Shown one piece after another: positions 51,144-63,721 of a stretch of 64,000 nucleotides of DNA. The translations under genes were made by a program, and so were the position numbers. The first letter of the stretch is position 1; each line of letters starts with the position of its first letter. The stretch lies in NCBI GenBank assembly GCA_026120185.1, contig JANUWF010001636.1, positions 1,860,001-1,924,000 of the forward strand. Direction: 5' to 3'. The notes under the pieces were generated by a model. The model had not been told where the DNA came from and searched no databases. It saw only the letters and a program-made list of their open reading frames with translations. Origin of the DNA: Voacanga thouarsii. Taxonomy: Eukaryota; Streptophyta; Magnoliopsida; Gentianales; Apocynaceae.

Positions 51144-54100
51144 GGGAATTACTTGAATCTTTTAAAATTTTGGGGATTCATGATGACTTGCTTTGATATT
51201 CTTTGTGACTGGAAAACATCAGATTAGTGAATTTGCTATGTATAACGAATTTAGTCTTTGCATATACCCCGAGTGTATTTTGAATATATTTTTTGCAATG
51301 AAGCTTAAAGAAGATAATAACACTGTAAACCCTTGTGGGATGGGAATGTACAGGTGAACATATTGTAAACAAAAATGACTGATGATTGAACTATGTCTTG
51401 GAAGGCTCATTTTCATTCCCCCCCCCCAATTCCCCGGGCTCCTCTCTCTCTCTCCCCCCCCCCTCCTTTTGTTATAATATGCCTGCTTTAATTTTCCCAG
51501 TCCTCCAACAGGGCCAGTTGTAAGGCTACAATTTTTAAATGCTCTCTTTTCACCAATCAGTATATTAGACACATCGGGTTCCCCATGGGCCATGGCTGCA
51601 GGACTCCAAATGGCAGGTGAAATACAAGATTTAATTGATTTTTAATCTTATGTTATATGCTGGTGAGCATGGGGAAGAGGAGAATGACCGGTACTAGTAG
51701 CGCCCCCAGAAATGATAATTGATGATACAACACCCTTGTTTCCCCTTCCTTTGCTTTTGACGTATCTCTCCACAGGCTCAAATGTGAAAAAGCAATGCAG
51801 ACAACGATAATTTAGGCCCTCCGATGGAGACTCGGGTTTTTGTGCCAGAAACAAACATCAAAATCAGAAAGCAAACAAAAGATTGAAGACTTGCGTGGCA
51901 ATTCTTGGAAAAGAAGAGTGGCTCTCCTTCATAGATACAAAAATATGGCGGAAGAATATTACAATAAAGATAGACTTTCACTATAAAAAGAGAACAGAAT
52001 ATTGGCTTAACTAATAATAGGAGGAAGCAAAGAAGAGAATTTTGGAATGTCACGTTTGACGAATACATTTCTTACCCTGTAAGAATTCAGTAAGGTATTG
52101 ATCCATTTTACTATGAATTGTGATACTAACTTGCCGTTTTGCTTGAAAAGTTTAGAAATAAACATATCATTTGAGTATTAAATTACTTGCAGGTGCAGAT
52201 AATTTAGTTATCGATAAACATATTATATTTTTCAAGAAGGTAGAACCATGCCAAGTACCAACTGCCCCACTTTAATTTCTTCAAAATTTCTTCTACCTGC
52301 CTAAAAACTATTAATCATTATCTCCTCAAAATACACATGAACATCCATGGCTTTTTGCCAGTCAGATCTTATTTGAAAAGAAAGGTTCACAATAACAGCC
52401 ATAAAATATCCCTTCTTGCAGCCTACATAGTGCAGCACAGCTTTAGAAACAGTTGTGGGCTGAAAAAGTTACTTATACACAAATATAATGGAATCGCCTA
52501 TGAACCACAGATTGTGAGGCAAATGGTTATTTTCCCTGGCTTCTCATCTGCTATTCCTGTTTCTTCACTTTTAACCACCTTCTTTGGTACTTTAAATAAC
52601 ACAAAGTATAATACTTAACTAATAAACTATTATCTTAAGAACTGTTTATAATGTAAATAAGATAAAAAGAAAGCAATAAGATGGGGTGTCATTTTCAATT
52701 TTTGTTTAAATTAATGTGTGAAAATATCTTGCACAATCCAAAAGCATGCTATTTCACCAGAAAGTCAAAAGCTTGGTGCATTAGTAGAATAGGTTAGCTT
52801 AAATAGAGTTCATTGAATTGCAACAATCCGACAGTTAAATCTTGAATTGATCATCCCATGGTTCTGCTTTTTCCAGACCTTGTTACTTTCTCTGTTGAGG
52901 TGTCAAAAAAGGGTCCCTTCTTCTTCTTCTTTATCCTTCTGTTTTACTGATTGTGATTTTCCACTTTGTTTCTGCAAAATATTATAATCTATTCTGTTGT
53001 TACTTTCAAGTTTAAACCAAAATGCTGAGGAAACAAACCATCATTAAAGTTTGTTCTCGAATAGTACTTATTCAATTTGAACCGTTTGATAATGCAAAAG
53101 ATTTCCAAGTGGCAAGTTAGAAAAACAGGTGACGGCATGAGATTGACAATCAGCTGATCTCCATTGCATATCATCACCACTTGAAGTGAACCATGCTCTG
53201 TTTTCCACCTTTGGATTTTAACTCAAAAGTAGTTGATTGTGGAAATGAATAATCTTTTAAGACCAATTACCATTTGCTTTGCTTGCTCCTAACACCAAGG
53301 TTCTATTACGATAATAAACGTGAATAGTAACTTAATTTTTAATAGGTTTTTTTCCGTGCATATTGAAAGAGGGGTTGAGATATGCTAGAGCTAAAGCAGC
53401 AGTAAAAGGACATGTGATCCAGTGGCGTACCCACCAATGCAAGAAAGTGGGAAGCAAAATGATTTCAAGAAGCATGATTAAGATAAAAGGGATTGGAAAT
53501 ACAGGGATTGAAAAGGTCCATGATTGGATTTGGATGATGGGGTTTATTTTGATTTTGGTTCTTCAAATAACCCCTGGAGACACACTATCAACTTTTTGTT
53601 TGTTGGGACCTCCTTGAATGGGTTATTCTTTCTAAGCAAAAACCGTAGTTTCAGCCATTTATGATCACCTTTACCTAATTTCCAATCACTGTTTCATGAT
53701 TGCAGCCGAAAGCCTTGAATATTTTTCTCCTCAAAAACGTTATTTAACGGAATATAATAACCGGAAGCTTTGTAGAGAGAAAGAATGCTGCTTTCCATCC
53801 AACTCTTTTGTTCGTCCAAAAGGGCTCTGCTTTCCCACTTGTGTTTCGACAATTTCAAAACCAAGAATCCATACTCCAAAGAGACTTACTTCCTTACTTG
53901 CTCTTGATAAGACGACCTATGTAATTTGGTTCCGGTCTTTTTATATTTGAACTTAAAAATTTGATATATAACCTATATGAAATATAAAGAACATTCGGTA
54001 TTAGTGTTACAAAAATTTTCTACGTATTTAACTAATTCATATGTGTTAGACGAGCCTGACCGATGTTAGAGCCAGCAACCCAAAACTATGGGAATGGCGC

Positions 54101-55601
54101 GTCTGACGGGTCACCAATAAAAACACAGTAAAGCAAGTGAATGATTGAAAAGGGGAGTTCAAAGGGGAAAACTACTGCTCATGACATTGAGGACTTTCCG
54201 CTACTTTTCTTGTGTTCAAGACTCTTTAAGCCGTGTTTGTTTTTGGTACAATTAGTTTAGAACCACCAGGCCAGTCTCACGTGATAGCAAAGAACCTCTC
54301 TCTCTCTCTCATTATTCACTTTGTATTTTGCCAAAAGGTAAAGAAAGAGTAAGCAGAGAGAGAGAAGGGGCTTAAATTCGCAGAAGTTCTTAGGTGCACT
54401 TAGAATGTGTATCGTAAATATTTTAGATAATTATATTATATATAGATAAAATTATATTACATAATATTTATTATATAACTTTTGTTATATGTGATATAAT
54501 CATTTAAAGTGTCTTACTGTGCATCTAAAAATTTTCATTCTTAAATTTGAAATTGCACCTTGCACGTGTTCTCGTGTGGGGAAAAATTTTGGAATGATGA
54601 AGATGGGTCGATCATCTAGGGAATTAGCCATATCCACAAGAGTTCATATGGTTTGTCCTGTCCCTTTGGAAAGTCTTGCAATAATACTACTAGACTTTAT
54701 TAGCTTTAGGCCATCTTTTCCTTTCTTTTCATCTTTCAACTAAAAATCACGACTTTCCCATGCATTTGCTAATTCAACTGTTGAGATTTCAAGCATCAAT
54801 CCAAAAAATTCATATTACATATTAAAAAAAAATATTTTAAGTTAATACATAATATCTTATCTACAAAAAAAGAAAATTAGGTCAAGATGTAACAAAAGTA
54901 AGTAAGAGTAAATAGAACGTTATCAAGATTTGTTTTTTGAGTCTTGTTGATCATCCATCACATTCACATCATAGAAACTTAATAGATGGATTAGCTCAAT
55001 TCCTTTTGATCAAGGAAAATACCTATTCTCAATGCGGCTAACCACACTAATCAGAGACGGAAAAATGAGCCACACAGAATCCATGGTGAGTTTACATTGA
55101 TAGTGACCAACAAGGTGGAAACTTGGAGACCGACCAAAAGGACAAAACAGAGGGAATAAGTTACTTTTTTTTTTTTCCCCCATAAAGATTCTGTTTCGTT
55201 ACATGTTTTCTTGTACTCAATTATTGGATTCAGTAGCGGAAGATAATATTTTGACTCCCTATAAGAGTGCCTCTTTGTATTTTGGAAATGAAAAGATCTG
55301 CCCAAGGTAAACATTTGTGAAAAGAAATGGGAGAGGCTTTTGCAAGGGAACATTTAATATTAGGACGACAGAGGAGGATACCAGTATTATAAAAACCATA
55401 GACAATTAAGACAGATCCCTATCTCTTTTTTGGTCCAAAAATGTCAAATCATTCATGGAGTTCCATTATTTGGCATGTATGTAATACTTGCTTCAATGTC
55501 CTAGACAATGAAATGCAAACCTAATTCATCCTCAATTTTATCTGCATTAATCTAATTTTTCTAAAATTGTTTTATTATTTCTTTAATGATATTATCTTGT
55601 A
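51144..55601. other. Spacer downstream of the RF2-like gene
   Basis: It contains C-rich runs at about 51419-51428 and 51455-51463 (CCCCCCCC) after the gene, and a (CT)n tract near 54296-54310. Many short frames are open on both strands but none has a recognisable domain. The frame 51854-51648 (-) is mildly GC-richer but unidentified. No supportable gene. Confidence 0.45.
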
Positions 55602-55871
55602 CTCCCTCCGTCCCATAATATAAGTCGTTTGACTTAATTTCACACATATTAAGATTCTTGAAAATAATGTGACTTTATAGTTTTTCTTTCTAAAATATCC
55701 CTATTTAAATGTCTTGGAATCAAGAGGAGAGAGGAAAAGAGAGAAAGAGAATAATAAATAAGGACAAAAATGTAAAAGTAGTTTCAAAACCTCATTGAAA
55801 AGTCCCCAACGACTTATAATTTAGGATAATAAAAATAGTTTCAAACGACTTATATTATGAGAGGGAGGGAG
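55602..55871. mobile_element. Stowaway-like MITE family E (270 bp), well preserved
   Basis: It starts CTCCCTCCGTCCCATAATAT and continues AAGTCGTTT; the right end is the complement with only about two mismatches over 29 bp (ends ATGAGAGGGAGGGAG). TA at 55600-55601 and 55872-55873. It is the best-preserved inverted-repeat element of the window, suggesting a fairly recent insertion. No coding capacity. Confidence 0.9.
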
Positions 55872-56606
55872 TATATCATTTCTATATTTAGCATCTCTCA
55901 ATGAAAGATGACTGTCCTTTAATTTTACCATAAGGGAAGTTTGAGATTATCTTGATGTGGTACCATATCCCATTTGGTCCATTAATTATAAAGAGAACCC
56001 ATTTCTATTCTTAGTAGCAAACGGATCGTCAAAAGATACCAGGTAAGGATAAGCAAACTCAAAAGGTTCTATCCCTTTTAGGATTTGGACTTCCAAGGTT
56101 AATGTACATCCCATCCACCTCGATGATCATTATTAGGTCTCCTTCCCAAGTTCCTTTTGGCCTTTCATTGTTGCGAGTCCGTGGGTTTTATGCCTTCCTT
56201 AAAGTATAAGATGCTACTAGTACTAGATAGTTTTGCAATCCCAATTTTTAGAAGTTCATAAATTCACAACTTCTCAACTTCTTTTTCTTTCTTTTGTTGA
56301 TTTGGCAGAAAAATAAAAAATTGATCTTTTAAAATATGTACTCCATTCATTTTATATTATTTAATTTTTTAACCCTTGTAATATGAACCAAATATTTTGT
56401 TTCATAATATTTGGTTCTTTATACATCAATTATTTGTATTTTTTAATATTACTCTTAAATTTGGTCAAATTATATTTAATGAAAAGATAAAAAACCTCGT
56501 AAATAATTACTCATCCTTGTATTTATTATGAATAAATTTGAAAATATAAAAAAAGTACTCATGGATTTCAGCATTTTTAATGTGTATGTACACGGCTAAA
56601 ATAATA
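55872..56606. other. Spacer between MITEs E and B
   Basis: Ordinary mixed to AT-rich sequence. No gene, RNA or repeat was recognised. Confidence 0.45.
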
Positions 56607-56915
56607 TTCTATCCGTCCCCTTTTATCTATCTATTTTAACTAAAATTTTTGTCCCAATTTATCTATCTTATTAGCAAACCAAGACGATATTAATTCTTAT
56701 TTTTCTACAAACACCCACCTTTAATACAATGACTATTGTGCATTTGTAGTGAGAAATAAAAGTAAATTAAATATGCTTATCACACATAAAATTTTGAAAA
56801 TTAATTACTCTTTAATAAAGAGAGAAATTTTTTGGGATAAAATAGGAAATATTAATTAATTAACCAAAAAAATCTTATTTTTTTTAAATGGACTTTTAAA
56901 AGAGGACGAAAGGAG
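56607..56915. mobile_element. MITE family B, best preserved copy (309 bp)
   Basis: It starts TTCTATCCGTCCCCTTTTAT and ends TTAAAAGAGGACGAAAGGAG. TA at 56605-56606 and 56916-56917. It shares internal landmarks with the copies at 8577 and 9259. Confidence 0.7.
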
Positions 56916-56986
56916 TAGTATTATGAAATGGAAAGAATATTATTTATTAAGTAAGAACGTAATAAAATCAATTACAACAATAATTA

Positions 56987-57254
56987 CTATATCTATTTCA
57001 CAATATAAGTCATTTTGGATCTAATTTTTTTTTTCACAATATAAATTATTTGATAAAGTTCTATAAAAATTTATTATTTTTTTTTCAACTCTACCCCTCC
57101 TTACAATATATCTCCTTCTACTAATTATAACTCAACTCTCTCTAATTATCAAAGTAGATAAACACTTAATTAGGGGTATTTTTAGAAGTTTAATTTTAAA
57201 ATTATGTGAAATTTAGAATCTTTAAATAAATTTAAAACGATTGTGAAACGAAAA
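56987..57254. mobile_element. MITE family C, uninterrupted copy (about 268 bp)
   Basis: It starts CTATATCTATTTCACAATAT after TA (56985-56986). The right end near ACGATTGTGAAACGAAAA is a loose inverted complement. It preserves the site that is filled by another MITE in the copy at 11821 (here TTATTATTTTTTTTTCAACT at about 57071). Confidence 0.65.
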
Positions 57255-58001
57255 TAATAGCAATCTAATAATTTTTATAAAGAATAATCTCGACAATGAA
57301 AGTCATCAATATTTGAGAGGTAAATTTAATAAATTTCAAAAAGTTTAAATAATTGATGAGACTGAGACTTCCAATCTAATGGAAGAAAATAACCAACATG
57401 AAAAATCTGAAGTTTAAACATGACCCCCCTGCGCCTACCCTATAACCTACTCTAAAGACAAGGACAAACCGTCCTTGAGAACCAAAAAAAGACTGCCCCA
57501 AGAACTAAAAAATTGTACGTACCAATCCACGAGTGGGCTTGCTTGGTCGTCCCGCTCTCTCCTCTTCTCTGGCTGGTTGGCTCAGTCTGCAACTGCCCAC
57601 TGCCCTTAACCAATTTGTCGTACATTTTCAGAGACAATGAGCGGCAAGCCCATGGGGGAGAAGAATTGTACCAACCCCCATACAATTCTCAATACAAAAT
57701 GGACTCGAAAATAAATTTATATTATTAATTTATTTTTATTATACAATACTACGTTATTCTTTTTTTTTATATTACTTTAATATAATATGCACGTAATTTA
57801 ATCGGTCTCAAATCCTCCTACCACCACAGCCCGTGTCCCTGTCTTTGAGCCAATCCGTTCCTTATTTTTATTCACATTATTTTGACATTTATTTGCTTAC
57901 ACGTATTTTCTAACCCTTATAATTTTTTTTTAAAGAGCAACAAATAAAATTAAAAAAAAAAATCTAAAATTTCTTTGTGGACCGCTAGGCTATCCTACGC
58001 C
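57255..58001. other. Spacer upstream of the DUF4408 gene
   Basis: A balanced block at about 57420-57680 sits between AT-rich stretches. No gene was recognised in it. Confidence 0.45.
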
Positions 58002-58009
58002 TATAAAAC
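58002..58009 (+). promoter_or_regulatory. Probable TATA box of the DUF4408/DUF761 gene
   Basis: TATAAAAC context lies in a region turning pyrimidine-rich downstream. It predicts transcription from about 58035 and a leader of about 415 nt before the ATG at 58451. Confidence 0.55.
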
Positions 58010-58145
58010 CATACCTTGCTACACAAACTTTCCTTCATCCAAAACATACTAGTTATTTCTCTCATTCACTCAAAATCCACAGCCTCCTCAAGATCAAACC
58101 GTCCGCATAGTGTGTGTTTTGTGCGTGTTTCGTTTCTGTGTTTCT

Positions 58146-58313
58146 ATGCATACGGTCTCTGTATCTAAAATTATATGCATTCCTGCATATATCATTTTCT
58201 CCTTTCCTTTCTTCAATCCCCAAAAATCTTCTCCCTGTGATTATTTTCCTTCTCCAAAAACCGTCTTTCCATTCTTAAATCCTCCTCCCCGCCGCAAAAA
58301 CCCTAACTATTAA
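58146..58313 (+). other. Upstream open reading frame in the DUF4408 leader (55 codons)
   Basis: It begins with ATG at 58146 (MHTVSVSKIICIPAY) and stops at 58311-58313, 137 bp before the main ATG. It lies in the predicted leader, so it may lower translation of the main frame. No known conserved-peptide uORF family is recognised. Confidence 0.35.
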
Positions 58314-58450
58314 GCGAAGCAGATCGAGACACGGTAACGCAGCATAAAGAGTTGTTTAATTAGGAAGAGATCAGAAGAGACGTTTCGGTTTCGTCAGTAT
58401 CCGCACTCGGATATTTCCTTTCCTTTTTCCCCCGCATTTTCCTTGGAGAA

Positions 58451-59221
58451 ATGGATCCTCATGGCGAGTTGGTGTTTGATAACGTGAAATTTGAGAAGGC
58501 GAAGGCCATGGCGAGGTTTAATCGGTATCGGAAGATTGTTAAGGTTCTGCAGTGTCTGGAAGTGTTGGTGGCTCTTATTTTGATCTCCTGGTCGTCGACA
58601 AAGCTTCCTCGCGCTCTGACACTCTACGGCAATTTTTTGTTTCAACTTGCCGGCTATGTTTTCAATCCTCACGTCGTTTTCCTCATCGGAAACGCCATTA
58701 TTGTCGCTCTCTTTGTACTTTGCCGAGAGAACAACGCCGGAAACCAGAACTGCGGCTCTGGAAATATCTACGACGATTATGTGCGTCACAGCCGCCCGGC
58801 TCAACACCCAAAAGTGTCGGTCTCCGACGCGGATGAAACACCGCCGCCGCCTGCAGAGACAAACGAAACGGCCGCTGCTTCCGTCGACAAACATGTTGAT
58901 GAGGAAATGAAGCAGATCGTCTGCGCATTCTCAGAGGAGAAGGCGGAGCACTGCGTCGCTGTGGCCACGGCAATCGAGAACGCGACAAAGCAGATAGAGA
59001 GGTTCCAAAGGACGCAATCAGCGAAGCTGAAGAGAGATATCGCCTTGAGGCCACAGGGAGAATTGCGGAGATCGGAGACAGTGACGGAACGGCAGTGTGT
59101 GGAGAAGCAGTTGATGACATCACCCGACACCATGGACAGTCTGAGTATGGAGGAGTTCAATCTCACAGTCGACAACTTCATCCGAAAAATGAAGACTCCT
59201 GAACTCCTCACTGGCAACTGA
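58451..59221 (+). CDS. DUF4408/DUF761 (cotton-fibre-expressed-like) membrane protein
   Basis: Intronless, 256 aa. Two hydrophobic segments at about residues 32-48 (VLQCLEVLVALILISW) and 75-91 (VVFLIGNAIIVALFVLC) frame the DUF4408 signature SSTKLPRALTLYGNFLF / FNPHVVFLIGN. A Pro/Glu/Ala-rich linker, a charged stretch with repeated Glu/Lys, and the C-terminal DUF761 motif DSLSMEEFNLTVDNFIRKMK (229-248) complete the usual layout. These proteins are plant-specific and their biochemical role is not known; membrane location is inferred from the segments. The downstream frame 59471-59806 is not part of it. Confidence 0.92.
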   Translation: MDPHGELVFDNVKFEKAKAMARFNRYRKIVKVLQCLEVLVALILISWSSTKLPRALTLYGNFLFQLAGYVFNPHVVFLIGNAIIVALFVLCRENNAGNQNCGSGNIYDDYVRHSRPAQHPKVSVSDADETPPPPAETNETAAASVDKHVDEEMKQIVCAFSEEKAEHCVAVATAIENATKQIERFQRTQSAKLKRDIALRPQGELRRSETVTERQCVEKQLMTSPDTMDSLSMEEFNLTVDNFIRKMKTPELLTGN

Positions 59222-60795
59222 AGAGTTAAACAGATTTAACCAAAATTACCAGTACCAGAAACTCTACTCGTACTCGTCTTCAGCAGTCTGCTTTTTACCA
59301 GATGGAAAATTACTGGCCACGGTTATTGTTGACGGTAATTTTCCCATGCCACGGATATATACCTATGTACACTACGGGACTTGCTTGTCCAGTTTCTTTG
59401 TATTTCTCTGGAATTAGCAGCCAATTACTGTTAGTATTATAGTAGTTGAATGAAATGGGACTGTTAAATAATGAATATGCATAATTATGAAAATTTAGTA
59501 GTGGGTGAGCATGGTGGACCGCCATGGCTAAGCAGCAGCACTTTGGTTTTGATATCGTCGGCTGAGATGCCTCTGTTTCTAATTATTTTTCTTCTTCTTG
59601 GTGCCAAAGAGAGCTCTGTTTTGTTTGGTTTATTTTGTTTTGCATCAGTTCATAACATCATTGCAATTTCTTTCAATTATTACATCGACAGAACTCCAGA
59701 ACTTTGTCAAAAAGAAGTATTTAGATTTATCCGAATAAATCATTTATTAAATTATTTTGTCCCATTTGTTGTCATTGGTAGCATTAGGGGAGTGTTCTGT
59801 TTGTAGAGCCTGTTTGTCATTGCTCTTATTGGTAGAGGGTTCTTTTTCTTTGTTAGGATGAAATGAAAGTGTATTTTAAGATTTTATGCATGAATTTTCA
59901 ACTGTGTTGCAGTCTAGACTAGACTTTCTTTGCTTCTTCTAGTATTTTGCTGCCAAAGATTTTTCATTACTATTCTCTCCTTAGGAATCAATTTATTATT
60001 ATTTTTTTCTTTTTCATTTTGGTAGTCAAAGAGCTTTGATAAATTATGACCGAAGTCATTCTGTTTTGTTCTAAGAAACGGAGTATATACAAAGAATTTG
60101 AATCATGACTAGATAAGATAAGTTCCATTTTAGATGAGAGCGCTAATTTATTATAATTATGGGTAGCCGAATCCCATATGGCAGGTATGGATTAAAGAAT
60201 GTTTGGAGTTGACCATGAGCATGATGAGATGTTCTTGCTCCATGTCTTATTCTTAGAATTTAGACTCTCTTAACTACTCAAAGCAGTAAGATGCTTCAAC
60301 CTTTTTTTTCCTTGGGGGGGGGGGGGTGGCGAGGGTAGGGGGTATGAAGAGAATTTTCAAATGTTTTTTCTTTTTGATTATTATATAAAAAAATTTAATT
60401 TGTACAACGGACATTTTATATTTATTAGAATAATATTTATTTAATCAGGCGCTTAATTGATTTGTTTGAAAGTACATTTAAATCTAATCCCTGTAGACTA
60501 ATCTATGTTCATTAATGATGAGCACTTGATAATGTGATGATCAAATGATTGATCACCAACAACAATCCGGTTTCAATGGCTTTCTTTAAAGTTTTGAGTA
60601 CTTCTTTGATTGTAATCTACAGATGAAAAAAGGCACTTTTCATCCTACTTTTGACTCACACAACTCCACAAATTCAACAAAATAACCCACCCTTTAGCCT
60701 TCCTTCTGTTCCTAAAATGCAATCAATATTTTGGCACTTCCTTCTCGTAGTGCAGCTTCTTTAGTTTTCTTGAAATTTCTTTATGCTAACCCCAA

Positions 60796-60832
60796 CCCCC
60801 CCCCCCCCCCCCCAAAAAAAAAAAAAAAAAAG
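60796..60832. repeat. C homopolymer followed by A homopolymer
   Basis: About 18 Cs followed immediately by about 18 As. Such a run is prone to length errors in both replication and sequencing. Confidence 0.85.
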
Positions 60833-61391
60833 AAGACCACATATCTTAAGGCCATTTGAGAAAAGCTTTAAAGCATGGCCACAGAAGTTGCTGCTTTTCC
60901 TTTGTTTCCATTATGCACGTAATACATTTTCGCCCCTGCACTAAACAAATTTTAAAACCCTCCATTATTCTATCCCTGTTACTATATATTATTTTCGGGG
61001 AAGACGAGGGAAGGAATTTGGTTTGGCAGTCAAGACCGAACTTTAAAGACATTTGAACGGTGCAAATTTTTCTCTGTCACCTAACAACTAAATCAATTCG
61101 AACATGTAACTTTATTACTACATTGAAAAATTTTATTGTCAATATATTTATACTAACTTCGACTATTAAATCGCGGAATAGGTGAGGTTGTGAACAGTAT
61201 GGCTATGAACAGGTAAAATCTGAATAATTCTTTCTGCTTGGTGTTTGTAGCCATGGCACATCAATTTCTTGACTAGATTGCGTTCTGTGCCTCAGTGGGG
61301 ATATTTATTTTTGGATTGATGGGGCCTAGCGGCTTACTCTTATCCCCTTGTGTGGAAGTTCTGCAACAAAAGAAATCCTAGTAAAGTAGAA

Positions 61392-61452
61392 AGGGAGGAA
61401 GGAAGGCCAAGGAGGAGGGAGGAGGGAGGAGGGAGGAGGGGGCAGGGGCCAG
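61392..61452 (+). repeat. GGA/GGGA purine repeat with quadruplex potential
   Basis: Repeated GGAGGAGGGA units end in GGGGGCAGGGG. At least four runs of three or more Gs occur within about 40 bp, so a G-quadruplex is possible. Confidence 0.7.
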
Positions 61453-61928
61453 GGAGTCAGCACCTTGTTTATTTTAAGTACACAGCACACGCTTCCTTCT
61501 ACTTTAGCTTTTGTTGTATTGTGGTTTTGTTTTGTACCATACCATCGCATAGAATAGAGTACCACTACAATTCTACTTCTGATTCTTCTGCTACCAAACA
61601 AAGGTTGTTTCGTATTGCAACTATTTTGTTTCTCCTCTTTCTGTGCTGTTGCCTAGGCTGCAATAATACACATCAATCGTTTTTTTGCCTCGGATTATAA
61701 TGCCCCCTTCTATCCGTACAGTTGTTCTGAGGTTTTTGTCCTCATGGCACCCCCACTTCAAAATTCCTCCTTCACTTCTAATTTTATCCTTTTCTTTCTT
61801 CTTCATTTTGTGCTTCTCCGTCTCATAAATTTCTTGTGTCTCATTTTGTGCTTCACCATGGTTGTTTTGTTATTTATCCATATTTATCTTGTATTTAATG
61901 ATACCTACATGTTTGAAGGATGTTTTAC

Positions 61929-61930
61929 TA

Positions 61931-61961
<31 letters not shown>

Positions 61962-61962
61962 G
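61929..61962. repeat. (TA)n/(TG)n compound microsatellite
   Basis: TA repeats pass directly into TG repeats, a typical compound dinucleotide tract. Confidence 0.85.
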
Positions 61963-63677
61963 CAATTTACTATTGCAAATGATCTACTTACTTATGTTGT
62001 TTTTTAACTCTCGGAAACTTCACAGAAAATGAATGTTGATGTGATATATTTTGTGAGACATTTTCAACTTGAATAAAATACAACACTAAGTAATAGTAAC
62101 TTGTATGAACAAAAGGAAGAAAAAGACCACTGGCCGATTACTCTAATAGCAATAGATAATATTTTTGTATTATGTTTCTACCAAGTAATGAAATCTATGT
62201 CGTTAGGTTTCACATTTCTCTTCAAATATCTTCTTCTAAATTATGCATATATTGCCTATCAATCCTATATGGCTCCTTATTATCTTCCTTATTGTTTTCC
62301 TCCTCCCATTTGATTTTCAAGAATTCAATAAGTTGAGTGCCAACTTGATGCAAATGCATTAGTAGTTTATTGCATAAAATCTCGTCTTAAAAAAAAGATA
62401 AAAAATTAATCCTATTACGTGTTGAGGAACCTATGTCAATAGTGAAATGACGCCTGCACAAGATTGATGCTCGAATGCTACGTTTATAACTTTAATGGGA
62501 TATTGCCTTTAATAATGGATCAGTCCCATGAGAGCATATGTGATCCCAAGTTGCTGAGGTCAATAAAGGAAGACTATAATTTTATAACCTAAAAGTACTT
62601 AAAGGTGTAAGTCAACATCACCAACAATAAGAGGAGGCCTTGTTTAGAGGAATTTAATGCAGGTTTGCTACCTAAATTGGAACAAAATTTTAAATCAAAA
62701 GTAATTATTGTCCCCACAACTATAATATACTTTAGTTCTTCACCTGCCTGGTCCATTAACCTTTTTGGAGTCTTTGCATTGGTTGGCAATTTGTAGTTTA
62801 TTACCTTTCACCTTGATGACATTACCAGAAGCCAAGCAAAGATGAAAATGGAAATCAATATTAAAAAACAAAAAAAAAAAGAAAGAAAGAAAGGCAAAGA
62901 AAGCATTAGTAATGACTATTGATAATTCATCATTTTTTTCTTTTCAGACTGCAAAAAATTGCTAAATGTCCACGGCAGAACGACAGAAATTAGATAAAGA
63001 ATAATAAGAATTTGCTACATAAGATTAGTTTAGTTGTTCAGAAGTGTTGTGGATTCTATTTATATTTTTTGCCTCTGTATGTATAAAAGTAGGGGGAAAA
63101 AAATAATACCGTGTGATTTTCTATTCATTTTGACTAAATATATGCTAATTTACTATCTACTCTTAACAACATTTTATACCAATTAATCTTAGAATTTTGT
63201 AAAAAAAAAATTATTCTTCATACTTCTCAAATCAAATCTATAATATTATTCATACCTAATTTCTACAAGTAGAGTTTCTCTTTCTTTTCCCTTTTTTTTC
63301 TTCACTTTTTAAGAATGAAAAAAAATAAAGTTTATAAAGGAAAAGGAATATAAATATGCAAAAAGAAACTTTATCAGAATATGTTGAATGGAATTTATTC
63401 TTCCTTGGACACTACTTGTCAGCTTCAAAAATTGCACCACAAATATCAAAGAGGGTACCTATGCTTTCCTTAGCCGTAAAGAAAAAAAGTGGTACCACAC
63501 ACACCTACTTCTACATCCACATTGTTTTCCAAGATGGGACTAAGAAAAATCAATGTCAAAGAGTAAAACCTAAACCCAAGACAATAAAATAAGAAATCTA
63601 GTAAATAAAAAAGACAATATCCTCTAAAGGAGATACAAACCAATCAATTTTTTTCTAAAATGACCCTACTGAATTAT

Positions 63678-63680
<3 letters not shown>

Positions 63681-63720
<40 letters not shown>
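63681..63720. repeat. (AT)n microsatellite
   Basis: An uninterrupted AT dinucleotide run of about 38-40 bp, followed within 150 bp by a T homopolymer near 63847-63865. Confidence 0.9.

Positions 63721-63721
<1 letters not shown>

Noticed and set aside
51648..51854. 68-codon minus-strand frame with somewhat higher GC
   Set aside because: No domain, no neighbouring exons that splice to it, no homologue recognised.
58394..59217. Minus-strand frames of 138-166 codons over the DUF4408 gene
   Set aside because: Shadows of a GC-richer exon; the plus-strand frame has recognisable domains.
59471..59806. 111-codon hydrophobic open frame downstream of the DUF4408 gene
   Set aside because: AT-rich, no domain recognised, no promoter or splice context, and in the 3' flank of another gene; likely a chance frame.
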